DNA of 64,000 bases from Combretum micranthum. Lineage: Eukaryota > Streptophyta > Magnoliopsida > Myrtales > Combretaceae. Under the pieces are notes generated by a model. It saw only the letters and a program-made list of their open reading frames with translations. It did no database searches and was not told where the DNA came from. Location of the stretch: assembly GCA_024138025.1 (NCBI GenBank), contig JAMXBD010000638.1:62001-126000 (forward strand). The letters run 5' to 3'. Positions 1 to 13,400 of the stretch are shown here, piece after piece; position 1 is the stretch's first letter, and each line of letters starts with the position of its first letter. Made by a program: the position numbers and the translations under genes.

Positions 1-480
1 ACAAGATAAACCCAATGTACATAATATGTACCTAATTGAATAATATAGGGCCCTAAACCCTCAGATATTGATAAAAATTTCAATGGATTTTACAAACACC
101 AAAACTTAAGAAAATTAAAAGATAAATGGCCCAAATTATCAATGCAATCAATTCCAAACACAATATTAAATTTACTAAAAAATCTAGTGAAAATTACTAC
201 TAAATCCTAACTATATGATCTCAATTGAACCAAAATCGACCAACCCACTATCCTACATGAATCTCTTGCTAATGGCTAGTCAATCATCATTATCAAACCC
301 TAGTGCACAATCAAGTCACCATATTTATCCTTACACCCAAACAATTATCCAGTAAGCAAATAGGCATGGGTATTATACTTGTAAGTACCACTAGCCAACT
401 ACCAAAAAGTAAGCAACCATTGGTCAAACAGTACCCATACCTATTAAAAGACACTTAATATTCTAACAATTATATATGTG
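1..480. other. AT-rich sequence without recognisable features
   Basis: No ORF, terminal repeat, RNA gene or tandem repeat could be recognised. The sequence is likely the remains of older transposons. Confidence 0.4.
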
Positions 481-960
481 TGTAAGTGTTAAGCCCAATT
501 TGACCTTATACCTACATGGGGCGACCTTTTTAGCCTAAAGGTCCATTGAGCTCCTACGAGGTTTGATAGCTGCCTTGCAAAGCCTAAAAAAGGAACCTAC
601 CCAAGCAAGCCCTTAGCCACCACAAATAGAAGAAATCCACTACTTTCCCAAAAAGGGAAATATCCTTAGGGGATGGAAGGTTCTTGAGTAATTGGTTTGC
701 ATTTACATAAAATTAGTGAAGGTACTTTTCTTAAAGAAAGAGGAAAAGTTTCCTATTTTGTGAAGATTTGATTTCCTAACAAAGAAATGGTACCACACTA
801 TATAAGTAAGATCAAACTGGCTTAAGCTCGTGTTTACTCTCTCCACTCTTTCTTTCCTTATCTTGCTATTGTGTGCCCTCATCCACTTAATAGTTTAAGC
901 ATTAGAATGGTCCTGTTGGGCATACCTTCAATACCCTTTAACTAGTTTCTATCTTGCAAC
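481..960 (+). mobile_element. possible Tat/Ogre-type LTR fragment
   Basis: It starts at TGTAAGTGTTAAGCCC. There is a TATA-like CTATATAAG at 799-807, a CT-rich leader at 835-870, then a segment near 890-925 that resembles the 'GGTCC.GTTGGGCA.ACC' pattern found in the R/U5 of plant Tat/Ogre Ty3/gypsy LTRs. The second LTR, the PBS and a target duplication were not found, so both borders are uncertain. The clade assignment rests on remembered family patterns only. Confidence 0.3.
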
Positions 961-1179
961 CCATCTCATAAGCTCATATAGCTCAAAGTGAAGTGAACCA
1001 CATTTTAAGGAACTCATAGTATATCGACTAGATTCTATGGGAAATCTAGGCTTACACGATCAAATATTTGAATCTTTAGCAACAATATGCATGACAATAA
1101 TGCTTGATCGTCTTTCATATGATTTTCATTACACCATATGGTTATTAGTGAAAAATAAATAATAACTTCCCTCAGCCTT

Positions 1180-4100
1180 TGTCACACCCTAAAAACAGGC
1201 TTAGGTGGATAACCTGAAGTTATCATATCATGTATGTACCCGTAATACGAGAACCGTCTTGCAAGTCAGAGTTTACAAGAGTCTACCTGAATAATTAACA
1301 ATGTTGTTAAAACCGGACCGAGGTTTGACTCGGACAGGCTAGGGGGTCAGGGGTCGAGGGGTGGAACCGGGTTCTACCGGGGTCGAACCGGGTTCACGAA
1401 AAAATAAAAATATAAGGGATAATTTAATTATAAAAAACCAATATGTGTGTAATCACTCAATTAACTCTATATTTGGATCAAATTCATCAATTAATTATTA
1501 AATAAATATGATTTAATGATCATATTTTATAAATTTATAATAAAGTATGAATAAATATTTAAATTTCTAATATTTTATTTTTTTTAAGTCCGGATCAACC
1601 AGTTTGGGTCAATCGGTTCAACCCAGTTCGACTGCCGAGTCGACCGAGTCTCGTCAGTTCATTGCAAAAACGAGTTTTAGGCGAGACCGACCCGACATTA
1701 GTACTGGTTTCGGTTGAAGTGCCCGGTCTTGGCCTATTTTGACAACCATGATAATTACTATATAGACATCTAAGATGAAATTATTTGTGATAAATAAAGG
1801 AAATCCGATTTCCTACAGTCCACTAGAACCACAAAGCATCGGTATCCCGTACCAAATAGTAAAATAGAATAAATCATCTATGTTTTACAAACTTGAAACT
1901 ACAACAGTACATTTCTAATCCTTAAACAAAGCTTATATTATACAAGAAATAGAATCTTAATAAACTATATCATCTATCTATTTCTCATAACAAATTGTTT
2001 TCTATCTTCAAGGGTTCTTTTCCACAGCAACCTATCCTAAAACTGATGCTTTAGCTATTCCTACACCAAAACCGTGAAGGTGTGAGCTCAACCATAGCTC
2101 AGTGGATAACAAAATAAAATCACATAACAAAAATATGTCAACCAAGTTTTTTATTTAACAACATATGCAATGAACACTTAACCTTATGATATGCACAGTT
2201 TGGATGACCGGAATCTAAACCAATAAAAATTTATGCCCTTGGGTTAAAGGATTGAATACATGCCATTCATGCCTAGGAGAACTGTGAACTAGGGAAGATG
2301 GTGCATACTTAATCTTGAGCCTTCGGCTCATATTCTTCTTAGCACAAAAATCATTTCTTTTTTTTTTTATGCCAAAGATATAACTGTCAACTTCCCCTTG
2401 GATATCTCCAAGAAGGGAGGATTTTATCTTTAAATATTTCTTATTGAAAAATAACCTCTAACTTCCCCTTAGACTTAGCTAAGGATGGAAGATTTTCTTT
2501 GAAAGTCATTTTATTAAAACATAGCCTCTATCTACTCTTTATATAAGATTAATGAGTGATGACTTCTTCTTGAAATAATTTTATGCATAAAACCAAAACA
2601 TTTACTTCACCAATCAATCTTCTTTTTAAGCCCCGTCTCCTCGCCTAACCTGCATGGGGGAATAGCCCACTAGAGCCCCACAGGACACAAGCAGTCTTTT
2701 GGAGAATGGCCCACTTCCTTATAACCATAGAACTTTCGCTAAGTATTAATCCCTTAAGCCAACTCTGACACGGGGCGATGTCCTTCGGTACATGCTTAGT
2801 TCCTGAAGCTGACAACCCTACTACTAGCCTCCAGGCAAACTCACTAGTCCCATATCAAGCACTACTATAGAGTTGGAATATTAATATGTGACGTGAACCC
2901 CTACCAATGCATGAATGATGTTATGCAATGCATGCCCAATTCAATTAGGGTCAACTAGATTTATATCATATTAGTTAATGACCATATAAGTTTCAAACAC
3001 TCAAAATACATAATGCACAAATCACACAAAACAAAGGTTATCACTCATCCAATCACCACAGAAAAGAATTCCCAAACCCCATGTATAATCATTATATTAG
3101 TATTAACCTAAGTGCAACTATATTACAAACACAAGCAAGGTGATGAAATTGTTGTTACCACTTGCTGTCAAAGCTAAGTTATAATAGTCCTCTTAGGAAA
3201 ACCAAAGCATCACCCCAATAACCATCCAATCATCAACAACATTAGCATCACACCAAATCATCATCATTTTTCATATGAAATCCAAGCAAGAATAAAAATT
3301 TGGCTAAAGGCTATAGGAGAGAATTTATAACTAAAGCAAACATCTATTTAAGATCTTAGATTCATTTTAAGATTCTATTTGACTAACTTAATTATCTAAA
3401 TTTTATCTTAGTGAAGCTCATTAGATTAACTAACTTTAATTATATTACTATTTCATTTCATTTCTAAGAATCATGTTAACTCAAGTCCATTAACTAATTC
3501 ATTTGATATATATAGACCATATTAAGTCTCATTTAGTTACTAAATTAGATTAATCCAAGTGAGACATAGATTTGTTAAGTAAGTTCATTTTATGTCTAAG
3601 AAGTCTAAACTTGTTATATTAACTACTTACTCTAATGGTCTTAAAGAAATCATGAGCTATCTTCCTTAACTACTCATACATAACTAATGAAACAATTACA
3701 GCTTAAGCTTTGTCATTTCTAGAATTTCCTAAAACTTACAACATAGCAATTATAGGATTCTTTCTAAGGTCTTCATAGCATTTGAAATCACTTTAATCTG
3801 AGTTTGGATGATGAAATTAATGTAAAATCAAGCAACTTGATAAAGGAAAGAAAAACAAAAGAGCTTTGGATCCATAGGTCGTGCCAAGGGTGGTGGTGAT
3901 CACCACGCCCCATATCAAGGAGCGTGTGAAAATTGGTGGGGGGGAGCAGAGGCTACCTCGCCCTGTGGTGGTCTAGCAGTAGCTGCTATGGCTCTTGCTA
4001 CGGCCGTGGTAAGGGGTGTATCAGCTCAAAAATGCATCCCTATTTTTCTTCTTCCTCTTCATGCCACTTTTCTACATGTTTTAGTCATCGAACACCATCC

Positions 4101-5281
4101 CCAACATCTTATGAACTCAGTAACATAACCCATAACACTTCTATTGATATTTCTACTTCATATTTAATCAATTCATGTCATCAACTCCTTTGATCCATTC
4201 ATGCCCAAACAATCTTAATATCACAAGTTTACAAGTTTCTACTCAAGTTTTACTCCTAACTAACATTAAATCATCATATAACATCAATCACAACAAATAA
4301 AAACAAGAAACAACATCATACTTACATGTCTAAGGAATTTTAACTTTCTTTTCTTCATGACTACTACTATTAAATCGTTGATGAAGCGTCCTCTAGCATA
4401 TTCCTTACTTCCTAACTTCCTTCCTAGCTTTAATCTCTCTTATTGCCTTCTTGGAAGTGAAATTTGATGATGGAACTTGAGTTGAAGAAGAAGAGAGGAA
4501 GAACGAAGAGAAAAAAAAAAAAACGTAAAAGATGAAAGAAAGAAAGAAAGAAGGAAAGGAATTATGGTAGCAAGTAAGAGAGAGGAAGAGATTAAATAGG
4601 ATCAGAATAAAGCTAATTAAGGATATTTAGGATTAAAGACTTTGATTTAAACTTGTCAGATCATTATCTTGAGCATTAAAAACAATTAGGAGAATATTTT
4701 AGAGTATAAATAAATCAAATCACAAACTTGACCTACAAACCAAGTTTAGAAATTTAATTATGTAAAACTTGATATTTGTCAAGTTTGAGCTTAGAAATTG
4801 ATATTTTTAGATAAGTAGGTAATCTCAAAATTCACAAAAATTGGAGTTATACAACATAGATTGAAGAAGCTATATTTGAGAATTTTAGAAATCTAAATAT
4901 TAGACTTAAGAAAATTTTATATCATTTATAGATTAAAAGAAAAGAGTATTCAATTTTAAATTGATTGATAAAATAGTGAAATTTGGCTTGATGGGAAAAA
5001 TACTAAAGTAAATAAGTAATTTGAAAGGAAAGGATTTCAAATTTGATAACAAAAAGGATTTAAGAAATTTAGTTGATGGAATGGATAATAAAATAGATAT
5101 AATGTTGAAAAAGAGAATTTGGAATCTCAATTTCAATTAAGTCTATTTACTAATTGATCATATCAATCTATCCATTTACAACCTATAATTCAAATTATTT
5201 ATTTTAATTGAACTATCTAAACTCAATTATTAAATTACTCTCTAAGCAAATTTAGGATTAATTATCCATAGATAGTTGACA
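1180..5281 (-). mobile_element. degenerate long LTR related to the TGTCAC family
   Basis: The left end TGTCACACCC matches the left end of the well-defined solo LTRs in this window. Landmarks follow in the same order: an 'agctcaaccatagctcagtgg' segment near 2085, a purine-rich stretch near 4480-4560, and the 'gatatttttagataa' region near 4800. A candidate right end GTTGACA lies at 5275-5281. Subtracting the MITE at 1299-1750 leaves about 3.65 kb, the usual length. No matching target duplication was found (GCCTT left, CCATA right), so the right border and family membership are tentative. The short ORF at 3933-4193 inside it has no recognisable domain. Confidence 0.35.
1299..1750. mobile_element. 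hAT-like MITE
   Basis: A 452-bp non-coding element with imperfect terminal inverted repeats. The left end CAATGTTGTTAAAACCGG pairs with the reverse complement of the right end, CATGGTTGTCAAAATAGG. It is flanked by an 8-bp near-duplication, ATAATTAA at 1291-1298 and ATAATTAC at 1751-1758. An 8-bp duplication is typical of the hAT superfamily. Subterminal sequence rich in CCGG and GACCGAG repeats distinguishes it from the AT-rich surroundings. No transposase is present, so it is non-autonomous. Confidence 0.55.
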
Positions 5282-5603
5282 CCATACTAATTTTAGTTTT
5301 CGTGATTCGAAAGCTTTCAATAGTTTTAAGATTTTATTCTCCCACCCACTTTTCATTTTTTTTTATTCCAGTTAATTTATATTGAAATTTGATATTGTTT
5401 CCACTTCCATTGAAATTCTAAATCAGCGAATAATATGTTATTTATTAGATTAATATCTTATATTTCTATATTCATTATCCAATCTAATTAATATATATTT
5501 TTAACTTAAGTTATACTTTCTTTCTATATTAATTTAGGGTTTATTGCTATATTTGTATATTTATAAAACTTCTTAGATTCAAGTTATATAAATTTAGTAC
5601 TAT
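5282..5603. other. AT-rich spacer
   Basis: No coding or repeat signature was recognised. It ends in ACTAT, the left copy of the target duplication of the following solo LTR. Confidence 0.4.
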
Positions 5604-8426
5604 TGTCACGCCCCATAGGGTACTCTAAACGTAACAGTCCGCCACATGCCATACAAAACTCTCGAATTACCACCTTGGTCCATTCGAGGGCCTGTATAGA
5701 TGTAAGGCGTACCTTTACGACAATAGAGTACAAGTCGAATGGAGATAAAAGCTTAACTTGGTCTTTCGAGGGCCTCGTATAGATGTAAGGCGTACCTTTA
5801 CGATAATAGAGTACAAGTTCGAATGGAGATAAAGCTTAACTTGGCATACATTAGTAGTAGGATATAACTCATAATGCATAAATAAATATTACATTTACTA
5901 AGGGGCATCCCCCACAAAAGAATATTTAGTGGCCTTATACAGTCATCCAAAATCTTAAAAGTTTCCTATGGAAGTCTAAACAGAAATTCCAACTTCTAGG
6001 GGAAACTCCTAGCTCTTGTACCTGTGCGGTCGGGTGATGCTGTCTAAGCCATATATTCAGTAGCTGCAAAAGGAAGAAACTGTAGAGACGTAAGCTAACT
6101 AGCTTAGTGAGTGAAATCTTCCACAATAACATTCATGTCACAACAGTTCAAACAAGTGATTATACAAACAAGTGAATGCATCAAACACATGAGAACAACA
6201 TACATATGACTAGCCGGAAATCATATGTGGATGGACTTGCGCCCTCCATCCCGGGTTAGCAGATTAACGAATACTGTGGTACTAACTTTATGCCGTTAAT
6301 GGTTCACGGGTAACCAACAATTATTTCATTTCTGGATCACGATTTACCCACAATTAATCTCGTTTATGGATCTTGATTAACCGACCAATTAATCTCGTTT
6401 ATGGATCACGATTAACCAACCAATGCTAATGCTCCTTCCCATTATGATATGCATATGTCTGAATTTGGCATTAGTTCGAATAGTTGATTAAGTCATTTTA
6501 TTCAGGCGATCAAACAATTTCTCAAACAATACATCATAACCAACTACACAACCAGAAATTATCACCCGGTTTCGATATTCTTATTTTTAGTTCTCATATC
6601 ATCATCAACATATAATTTCTCATTATTCCCCATCCTACATATTCATTTCTCTTGACCTACACTCTAGTGCACTAAATTATCAATCACATACAATAAACGA
6701 ATTGGAAGAGAAAACTCACTCCGCCATTGGTTTGCCGGTCTCTTAGTAGTAATAATTCGGGGTTAAAGACTCGGCGTCCTTGGGTTCGCCTAAACACAAA
6801 AGAAACACCCTAATAAGTATTCTATCATCTAAGAATGTCAAAACTCTAAGACAACTTAGTGAAATCGAAATTCGCATCATTTCCGAAGTCCCGATTTAAA
6901 ATGGTCATAACTTAGCCGTTTTAATTCGAAATTTCGTAAATTTTATATCGATTTCTATCTACTTCGAAAGAGCTTTCTAAATCTATTGTTTAAAGCAAGT
7001 TTTGAAAATATTTAAGTCTCAGAAATGAAGGATTAGTTCTGACCAGTAGGAATGTTGATTTCCAAAAAATGTGATTTTCATGAATGCTCTTGAGGTTCCT
7101 AAGTGTAGAATGAAAATAAATGCCATGATAATGAATTTCCCTATCATGAATGTCATGATATGAGCTCTTATGCGCTTAAGTTCTTATAAATTTATAGATT
7201 AAAAGAATTTAAATAACCTTTATCTTAGGATACCCTTTCATGCCATATGTTAACTAGTAGATTTGATACACTTGGTCACTCTTACTTGTTCTAAGGATTT
7301 TCTTTAGGAAAATTCTATTTACTCTAAAGAAAAATTGACCCTTACATTAACTATATCCTAAGGCCTTTATTTCTTTAATTAAATCTTTATTTGTAAACTT
7401 ATAAGTGAGTCTTATAATAGGGTTGATCCTAAAATCCGAATTTTGCAAAACTCATTCTTAAGTTGATTTCTTTAAGAAAAATGCATTTTATACTTAGAAC
7501 TTTAGGTATTTACTTTATCTATACCCTAAGGACTTTATTTATTTAAGAAAATACCATTTTTGAGGTTGGAAAACTAGTGTTTTCTAACCACCTATTGAGT
7601 ATTACGAATTTTCCCTACAAGAACTTTCAACCCAAAATTTCTATTTGACTTCATCTCTTGTTTTAAATATTTTCCTTGGTAAAAATCATTTAAACTCATG
7701 AAAATTATCATCAAACATCATCTATCACCTATAGGCTTCATTTTTCTTGTAAAATACATGTTTTGAAGTTGATAAAAGGGTTTTTAAGCTAGGTTTTCCA
7801 TGTCATCCGAATTTACCCTATTTCATTTCTTGAAAAGAGCTTTCCTTTTTGGTTTCCTTAACTCATTTACCTAGAGATCTATATACTAGCAAGCTTATTT
7901 ACTCAAGACATAGGACTTGATGACTATTAATGCACAAAAACTCAAAATAGAGATGAGATCTTAAATGCCTACATGAATATGGATGGTAAAATGATAAATC
8001 TACCATCTTAAATGCTTAAATAGGTTTTGAAAGCATAAAAAAAACTAAATTTTTATGAAAGGTCTTTTGTTCAAAACAACTTTTAGATGGATGATCATGA
8101 AGCTCATGGCATGAAAGCTTGTTTAAATGCAAAATCTACTTTGCGATGGTTTGGTATTCTTGTATTAATATTTCCTTGTCCCTAACAAGAGCTCATGGGG
8201 ATCTTTAAATGAAATATTCAAGAATATCCTTACCATTACAAGGATGTAAAGGTAAAAGAAGTAAAGTTCTTTTACTTAAGGGTAAAATAGATGACATATG
8301 AAAAAAAAGAAAAGAAAAGTTGTGTGTGTGTGTGTGAAATGAGCCATGGGGCTCACGGCAAAATGGAGTGGGGGAGGGAGAGAAAGAGAGCTTTTTCACC
8401 TTTAGAAATTTTTGAAATGAGAAATG

Positions 8427-8429
8427 AAG

Positions 8430-8471
<42 letters not shown>
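8427..8471. repeat. GA microsatellite
   Basis: About 45 bp of (GA)n with one AGAAGAG interruption, inside solo LTR A. On the sense (minus) strand it is a CT run just downstream of the TATA box, where the sister LTRs carry shorter CT-rich tracts. It looks like expansion of an initiator-region pyrimidine patch. Confidence 0.9.
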
Positions 8472-8477
8472 AAGTGG

Positions 8478-8487
8478 TTTATATATG
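8478..8487 (-). promoter_or_regulatory. TATA box of solo LTR A
   Basis: The minus strand reads CATATATAAA followed by a CT-rich tract, the layout of a plant pol II core promoter. Equivalent elements sit at the same relative place in LTRs B (13404-13413), C (23763-23771), E2 (49380-49390) and F (61144-61152). This places U3 at roughly 0.65-0.75 kb and R/U5 at about 2.8 kb. Confidence 0.55.
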
Positions 8488-9447
8488 AAGTGAAATTATG
8501 TTAAATGAGATAAAAAAAATAAAAAAAATTACACAATGGAGCTAAATTGGGGAGGATCACGCCGGCCATTGCATGGAGAGAGGGGTTTGAATTTTTATTT
8601 AAATTGTTTTGATAGTTTTGTGTATTATAAGTCATAATTAGTAATAATTATTTAGAGACAAATAATTCTTGGAAAAGAAAATGTAATGAAGTGTTTGTAA
8701 GGATGTAAGAGTAGGGTATGGCTTGTGAGTGTAGTAGGTTGTACTTGTGAATAGTAATGAATAGTAATCAAGATAATTTAATTACCGGTAGTAAGAAAAT
8801 ACGAATAAAAAGGCTATAACTATTTTTTTCATAAACCGAAAAATTTTGAAATTCATATTTTTGAAATCCTTATTTAATTTTGATTCAAATGAGTATTCAC
8901 AAGTAATTTTTTCGAAATTCAAGTTCCGAGGCATGCTTTTTTGTAACGGGTCTCGGGAAGGCCCGAATTGAAATTTTCTCAAAATTGATTTTTTTCTTGG
9001 TTTGCAATATATCCAAGAGCTATATTCAAGATTAATTTTTCTTTAAAAAGTTTCTTAATTGGAAACCGAGGAAAAGTCGGATTCAGGGTTCCTAGGTCTC
9101 ACTCCCATCTTAAGCTATTTCGGTTTAGGGTTTTGGTTTCCGGTTCTCGAATCATCTTGGTTATTGGAAAAAAAGGGGTTTACAACTATTCTTTTATAAT
9201 CATTTATTTACTCATAATTCATTTTCTTAATTATACAGAATGTTTTGTTTTATAACTTTGGTTATTATTATTACTAGCTTGAATCTCATTTTCATTTATT
9301 TCTATCTATATATTTTAATTTTGTCTTTGTTATTTTTATAGAATTTTATCTTAAAATAATAATTCAAAATTTTAAACAATCATCAAAGTATTTAAATTTC
9401 ATATATTTAAGTCACAAGAAATTATGAATGTCTTCTATGCCTTTTTA

Positions 9448-9761
9448 TGTCATGCCCCACCGCTACCCAATTCTCCTTTTGGGTACTACAAACCCCATGG
9501 CTGGCGGGATGCTAGTGGTCACTGGCCCCTAGTGACACTAGGGCACACATCGGAGCATAAGAAGGTATTGTTACCCTCAAGCCTAAGTAAACTCTAGCTA
9601 CAGCCTACGCGAGTTGAACTAGGACATGAGACTTTCGTTTGCCCCAAAGGCAATGCCTCCTTTAGTGGCCACTAGTGGGCCAGTGCTTACTGGCATCACG
9701 TCAGCTATGCTTGGGTCTGTAGTACCCAGAAGGGGAATTGGGTAGCGGTGGGGGCGTGATA
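9448..9761. mobile_element. TIR element with tRNA-like segment (Mutator-like MITE?)
   Basis: A 314-bp element. The left end TGTCATGCCCCACCGCTACC pairs with the right end, whose complement reads TATCACGCCCCCACCGCTAC. The inverted repeats extend about 50 bp, to the TACTACA box. The middle is homologous to the TIR cluster at 18446-19995: 'ctagtg..ctggcccctagtg', 'attgttaccct' and 'tgccccaaaggca'. On the minus strand that middle looks like a degraded tRNA-derived (pol III box) segment. Flanks GCCTTTTTA (9439-9447) and GCCTTAATT (9762-9770) could be a decayed 9-bp Mutator-type duplication. However, GCCTTTTTA also precedes the related modules, so it may belong to the element. Confidence 0.6.
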
Positions 9762-10028
9762 GCCTTAATTGCCAAGCACTTCTATAGAGATAATAGGTAA
9801 ATTTCTCAATTTACTTCCATTTGATTAACTATAGTGATAAATGCAATAAAAATAATATTGATTTTATCATGTAAAGCTATTAAAAGTATCAAGTAATACT
9901 TAATATAATGAAAACAATAATTCCAACTAAACCACTAGATATAGTTTAAGGAACTTAATAATAGATAGATTGAATAAAGTATGCATGGCTTTGGGAAAGC
10001 TTTTAGTAAAGGAAATAAGAAAACAAAT

Positions 10029-10395
10029 GGGGTAATGACAGAAAAGAGACCTCAGCTTTCCCAAAAGAATAATCAGGTACTAAAGTTTAATTTGAATAAT
10101 TTGGTACCTAAAGAAAGTTTTCATTTATTTTTTTCATACTTGAAGTTTGGTTTTGATAATTTTTGTGCCTAAATCAAGTTTTTATTGACTTTTTTTATAC
10201 CTAAACCAAGTGAAATGAGGTATGAAAAAAGTCCATTAAAAGTTTGTTCAGCCACCAAAATTGTCAAAACTAAATTTTAGGTATGAAAAACGTCAATAAA
10301 AACTTTGTTCATATACCAAATTGTTCAAAGCCAAATTTCAGATACTTAATTTTTCTTTTTGCAAAAGTTCAGGCACCATTTTTGTCATTATCCCG
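10029..10395. mobile_element. hairpin MITE
   Basis: About 367 bp forming an imperfect inverted repeat. The left arm starts GGGGTAATGACAGAAAAG; the complement of the right arm starts CGGGATAATGACAAAAATGG. The arms carry repeated phrases such as 'aatttggtacctaaa' against its complement, so the whole element can fold on itself. It is flanked by an exact 7-bp repeat AACAAAT (10022-10028 and 10396-10402). The superfamily is uncertain: Mutator-type is plausible from the length of the duplication, with outer bases diverged. No coding capacity. The ORF at 10283-10606 that runs through its right arm is not a gene. Confidence 0.6.
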
Positions 10396-10484
10396 AACAA
10401 ATCAAACACCTAAATATTACAACCTAGTGAATTTGACTTTGTTGCGTTTGTACCTTAAACGAAACACTTTGATAAAGTTATTAC

Positions 10485-13400
10485 TGTCACACCTCGAATG
10501 GTACCCTAAACGTGGCAGCCCGCCACATATAATATCAAGACTCAAGAATGACCACATTAGTCATGCGACAGTCTTAGTATTACATGTAAGGCGTCTAGTA
10601 CGATAATAGGAGACGCTTTTGGGAAGTGTGGTCTAAGCAAGTAAAAATGAACATACAAGAATCCATAAATAAAATAGATCATAATATTAATAATCAAAGG
10701 TCTATTACGTGACTCTTAGGGGCATACCCCCGCTAAAACCCAAGGATCGAAATAACTAATAGTCTTTATACTAATTTAATACTACATTAAAAGATTTCAA
10801 AGGAATTCTAATCTAATTCTTTAAGTAGATTTCCTTTAAAAGCTCCAAAAGAAAACTTACGCGGATAAGAGGAGACCTCGGGTATAAAAACAGGTGTTCC
10901 TAAAAATGCAAATATCTATAGAGGCGTAAGCTTACGAGCTTAGTGAGTAAATCAAAAATTCATACTTGAAACAAAATTATCAACCAAGTTTATTAAGCAA
11001 GCAAATGGGATGTAGCAAGCATATGAGCATACAAGACATATGATTTTCCAAGAATCATATGTTGAATGAATTACGCTCTTCATTCGGGGTTAGGTATCCT
11101 AGCCCATTACGACTACTACTTCTTTAAAAACATTTTTTATAGATCTTACTGGCTCTACGCCATAAAAAACATGTAGTTATTACTGACTCCTACTAGTCCA
11201 CCATTTAAGTAGTTTTTCACTGGCTCTTACTTGCCACATATATGATGTATCGGTTATGCCAACCACCACTATTATACACTTGTCCCACCAAATGTATAAT
11301 AGCGAATGCAATGTGACATATGTGAAGTGTATGTGTCAACTTTTGTTTAAAGCTAGCCATCATATTTTATTTTCTTACAGGTGTTCATCCAATTTTAGAC
11401 ACTTCATCATGCTAATAAACATACAATTTATTAAAGTATTTCATGCTTTGATATACTTAATATTCTTTCAACATATCATCATACAACTTCCATTTTATCT
11501 TTCCTTAAATCTAATGCAACTAATTTTACAAGCACAAACATAAGTATGAAAAATAAAGGAGAGTTGACTCACTCGGCCATGATGATACTTCTTTCTTATG
11601 GATAAGTCGATCAATAATTCTACTAATCGAAATAATTCTCTGGGTACGAACACTCCTCCTCGGGATCACCTAATCAAGAAGAATACCCATAATGAGTATT
11701 TCTTATTGATTCTATGGTACTAATAAAAAACTATGTCATAAGATCATTAAAATTCATATAGAGGATAATTCCAACTTAAAATAGCAATAACTTGGTCATT
11801 TTAACTCGGAATTATGCATATAATATACCGTTTTCTACCTATTCGAAAAGATCTATCCAATTCTAAAACTATTTTCATCAATCTAAGTTGTTTGAGCTCC
11901 GAAACAGTAGTGATCAAATTCACCACGAATTTTGCAAAAGTTACTTTTTCTTCTTTTTACAAAAACTTGTATCAAAGATATAGATATTATAATGTTTGAA
12001 ATAACTTAAAACAATGTGTGTGTATATATATATTCATTGACTCATGTTAAATGCATGAAATTAATGAAGTTGTCTTAGCCATGAATTTTTGGTAAAAGTA
12101 AAGTCTTCTAAAAATTTTGGAAAAGGAACACTTTTGAAAATTCTTCTTAGCTTGCTCGAAAATTTCTCAAGTTATTTTAAATGAGTATTTTCTTTTCCTT
12201 AATTCCATTTCCTTAGTCTTTTTAAATTTTAAAAGAATGATTTTTATTTTTCTAAGTTTCTTATAGCTTAGTTTCTAATACTTTTTGAAAGTAGTAACAA
12301 TTCTATATTTTCTTACATTTAAAGAAATGATTTCCTAAGTTGGTCATTAATCTTATTCCTTAAGATCATTCTATTTTTTGAAAGGAAATTTCTTGGTGTT
12401 TGCCAAACTAGACTATGCCTTTATATTCCAAAGTATTGGTGGAAAAATGAAGTTTAGTAAAATTTTTGTTTAAACAAGATTTCTTTTCCATTTTATGACT
12501 TTGTAAAGTATATGTATGTATTGAAAAAAATTTCTATGTTCTTTGGTTATTAAAATTTATGATGAATTCCTTAAGATTTCTAGAAAAGATTTGTTAAGAT
12601 AAATTCCTAAGTTTTTTTTTTTTTTTTTTTATGAAAAATCATTTCCTTATGACAACATTTATTTTTGGAGAAGAATTTCTATTTTAAGAAAACTTTTCCT
12701 TCTTTATCTTGTTGAGACAAAATCAATAAGTTCATGCATGATCATGAATATAAAATTATGAAAATAAGAAAAGACATAATAAGTAATAAGATAAGCAAGT
12801 AAAGAAATATGTCAAGTATTGAGAACCTTAGCTTCATCAAGGTATCCCGGGACTAAGAATGGACTAGTCCCAAAAGAAATAAGGAAAAGAAAGCAAATAT
12901 TGTTTTGACTTGATGAGGACAAGTCTAAAACTAGAGACTAGTCTTAAAATAACATGAAATAAATAAATAAATTGCATAACTTAGAAGTAAATAAATAATA
13001 ATGAGCTTATATGCTCTGAAGATTATATATATAAGTACATAATTATATCTAGTTACATATATATAAGAGGTTAACATAAAATCAATAATAATATGAGCAA
13101 AAGTAAAATGACAACATAAAAATATATGAATACAGTGAACAAGAACAATACATGAATATAGTGTAGCTTCCATAACATTGAGTTTAGGAAACTCACACCA
13201 TGGTCATGTAAAGTTACATGACATGGCAAGAAAGATTTTAAGAAAATTCTTACCTAAAGTAGTGTATGTAAAAGAAGAAGAGGGTTTTGTAAAAAAAAAT
13301 TTTAGAGAGTTTTGGGAGAGTATTTGAGAGGGGAGTTGGAGAGAGTTTTGGGAGTGAAATTTTGTGGATAGAAGATGTATGAATGAAGTGAAAGATGATG

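Larger units (their letters stand above)
5604..9184 (-). mobile_element. solo LTR A, TGTCAC family (3.58 kb)
   Basis: It begins TGTCACGCCCCATAGGG, ends GGGGTTTACA, and is flanked by an exact 5-bp target duplication ACTAT (5599-5603 and 9185-9189). TG...CA ends with a 5-bp duplication and no internal coding sequence define a solo LTR, formed by recombination between the two LTRs of a full element. The sense strand is minus, as shown by the chromovirus at 38781-40422, whose 3' LTR starts with the complementary end. It contains a TATA box (8478-8487), a GA microsatellite, the conserved block of about 80 bp at 6893-6980, and degenerate repeats of about 160 bp near 7360-7800. Confidence 0.9.

Noticed and set aside
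3933..4193. Small ORF with Ser/Tyr/Gly-rich start as a gene
   Set aside because: It lies within a degenerate LTR, has low-complexity composition, and shows no recognisable domain, signal or conserved copy.
1175..5286. Target duplication for the long LTR at 1180
   Set aside because: Left GCCTT and the candidate right CCATA do not match, so the right border stays open.
5604..9184. TGTCAC...TTTACA repeats as DNA transposons with short inverted ends
   Set aside because: TG...CA ends, 5-bp duplications, a TATA box plus CT leader, and the position of one copy right after the chromovirus purine tract fit LTRs. The weak end symmetry (TGTCACGCCCC against TGTAAACCCC) is not needed to explain them.
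10283..10606. 107-residue ORF
   Set aside because: It crosses the end of a hairpin MITE and the left end of solo LTR B, so it is a chance frame over two unrelated repeats.
12612..12630. Poly-T run as a LINE or SINE tail
   Set aside because: It is inside solo LTR B with no target duplication around it and no retroposon body.
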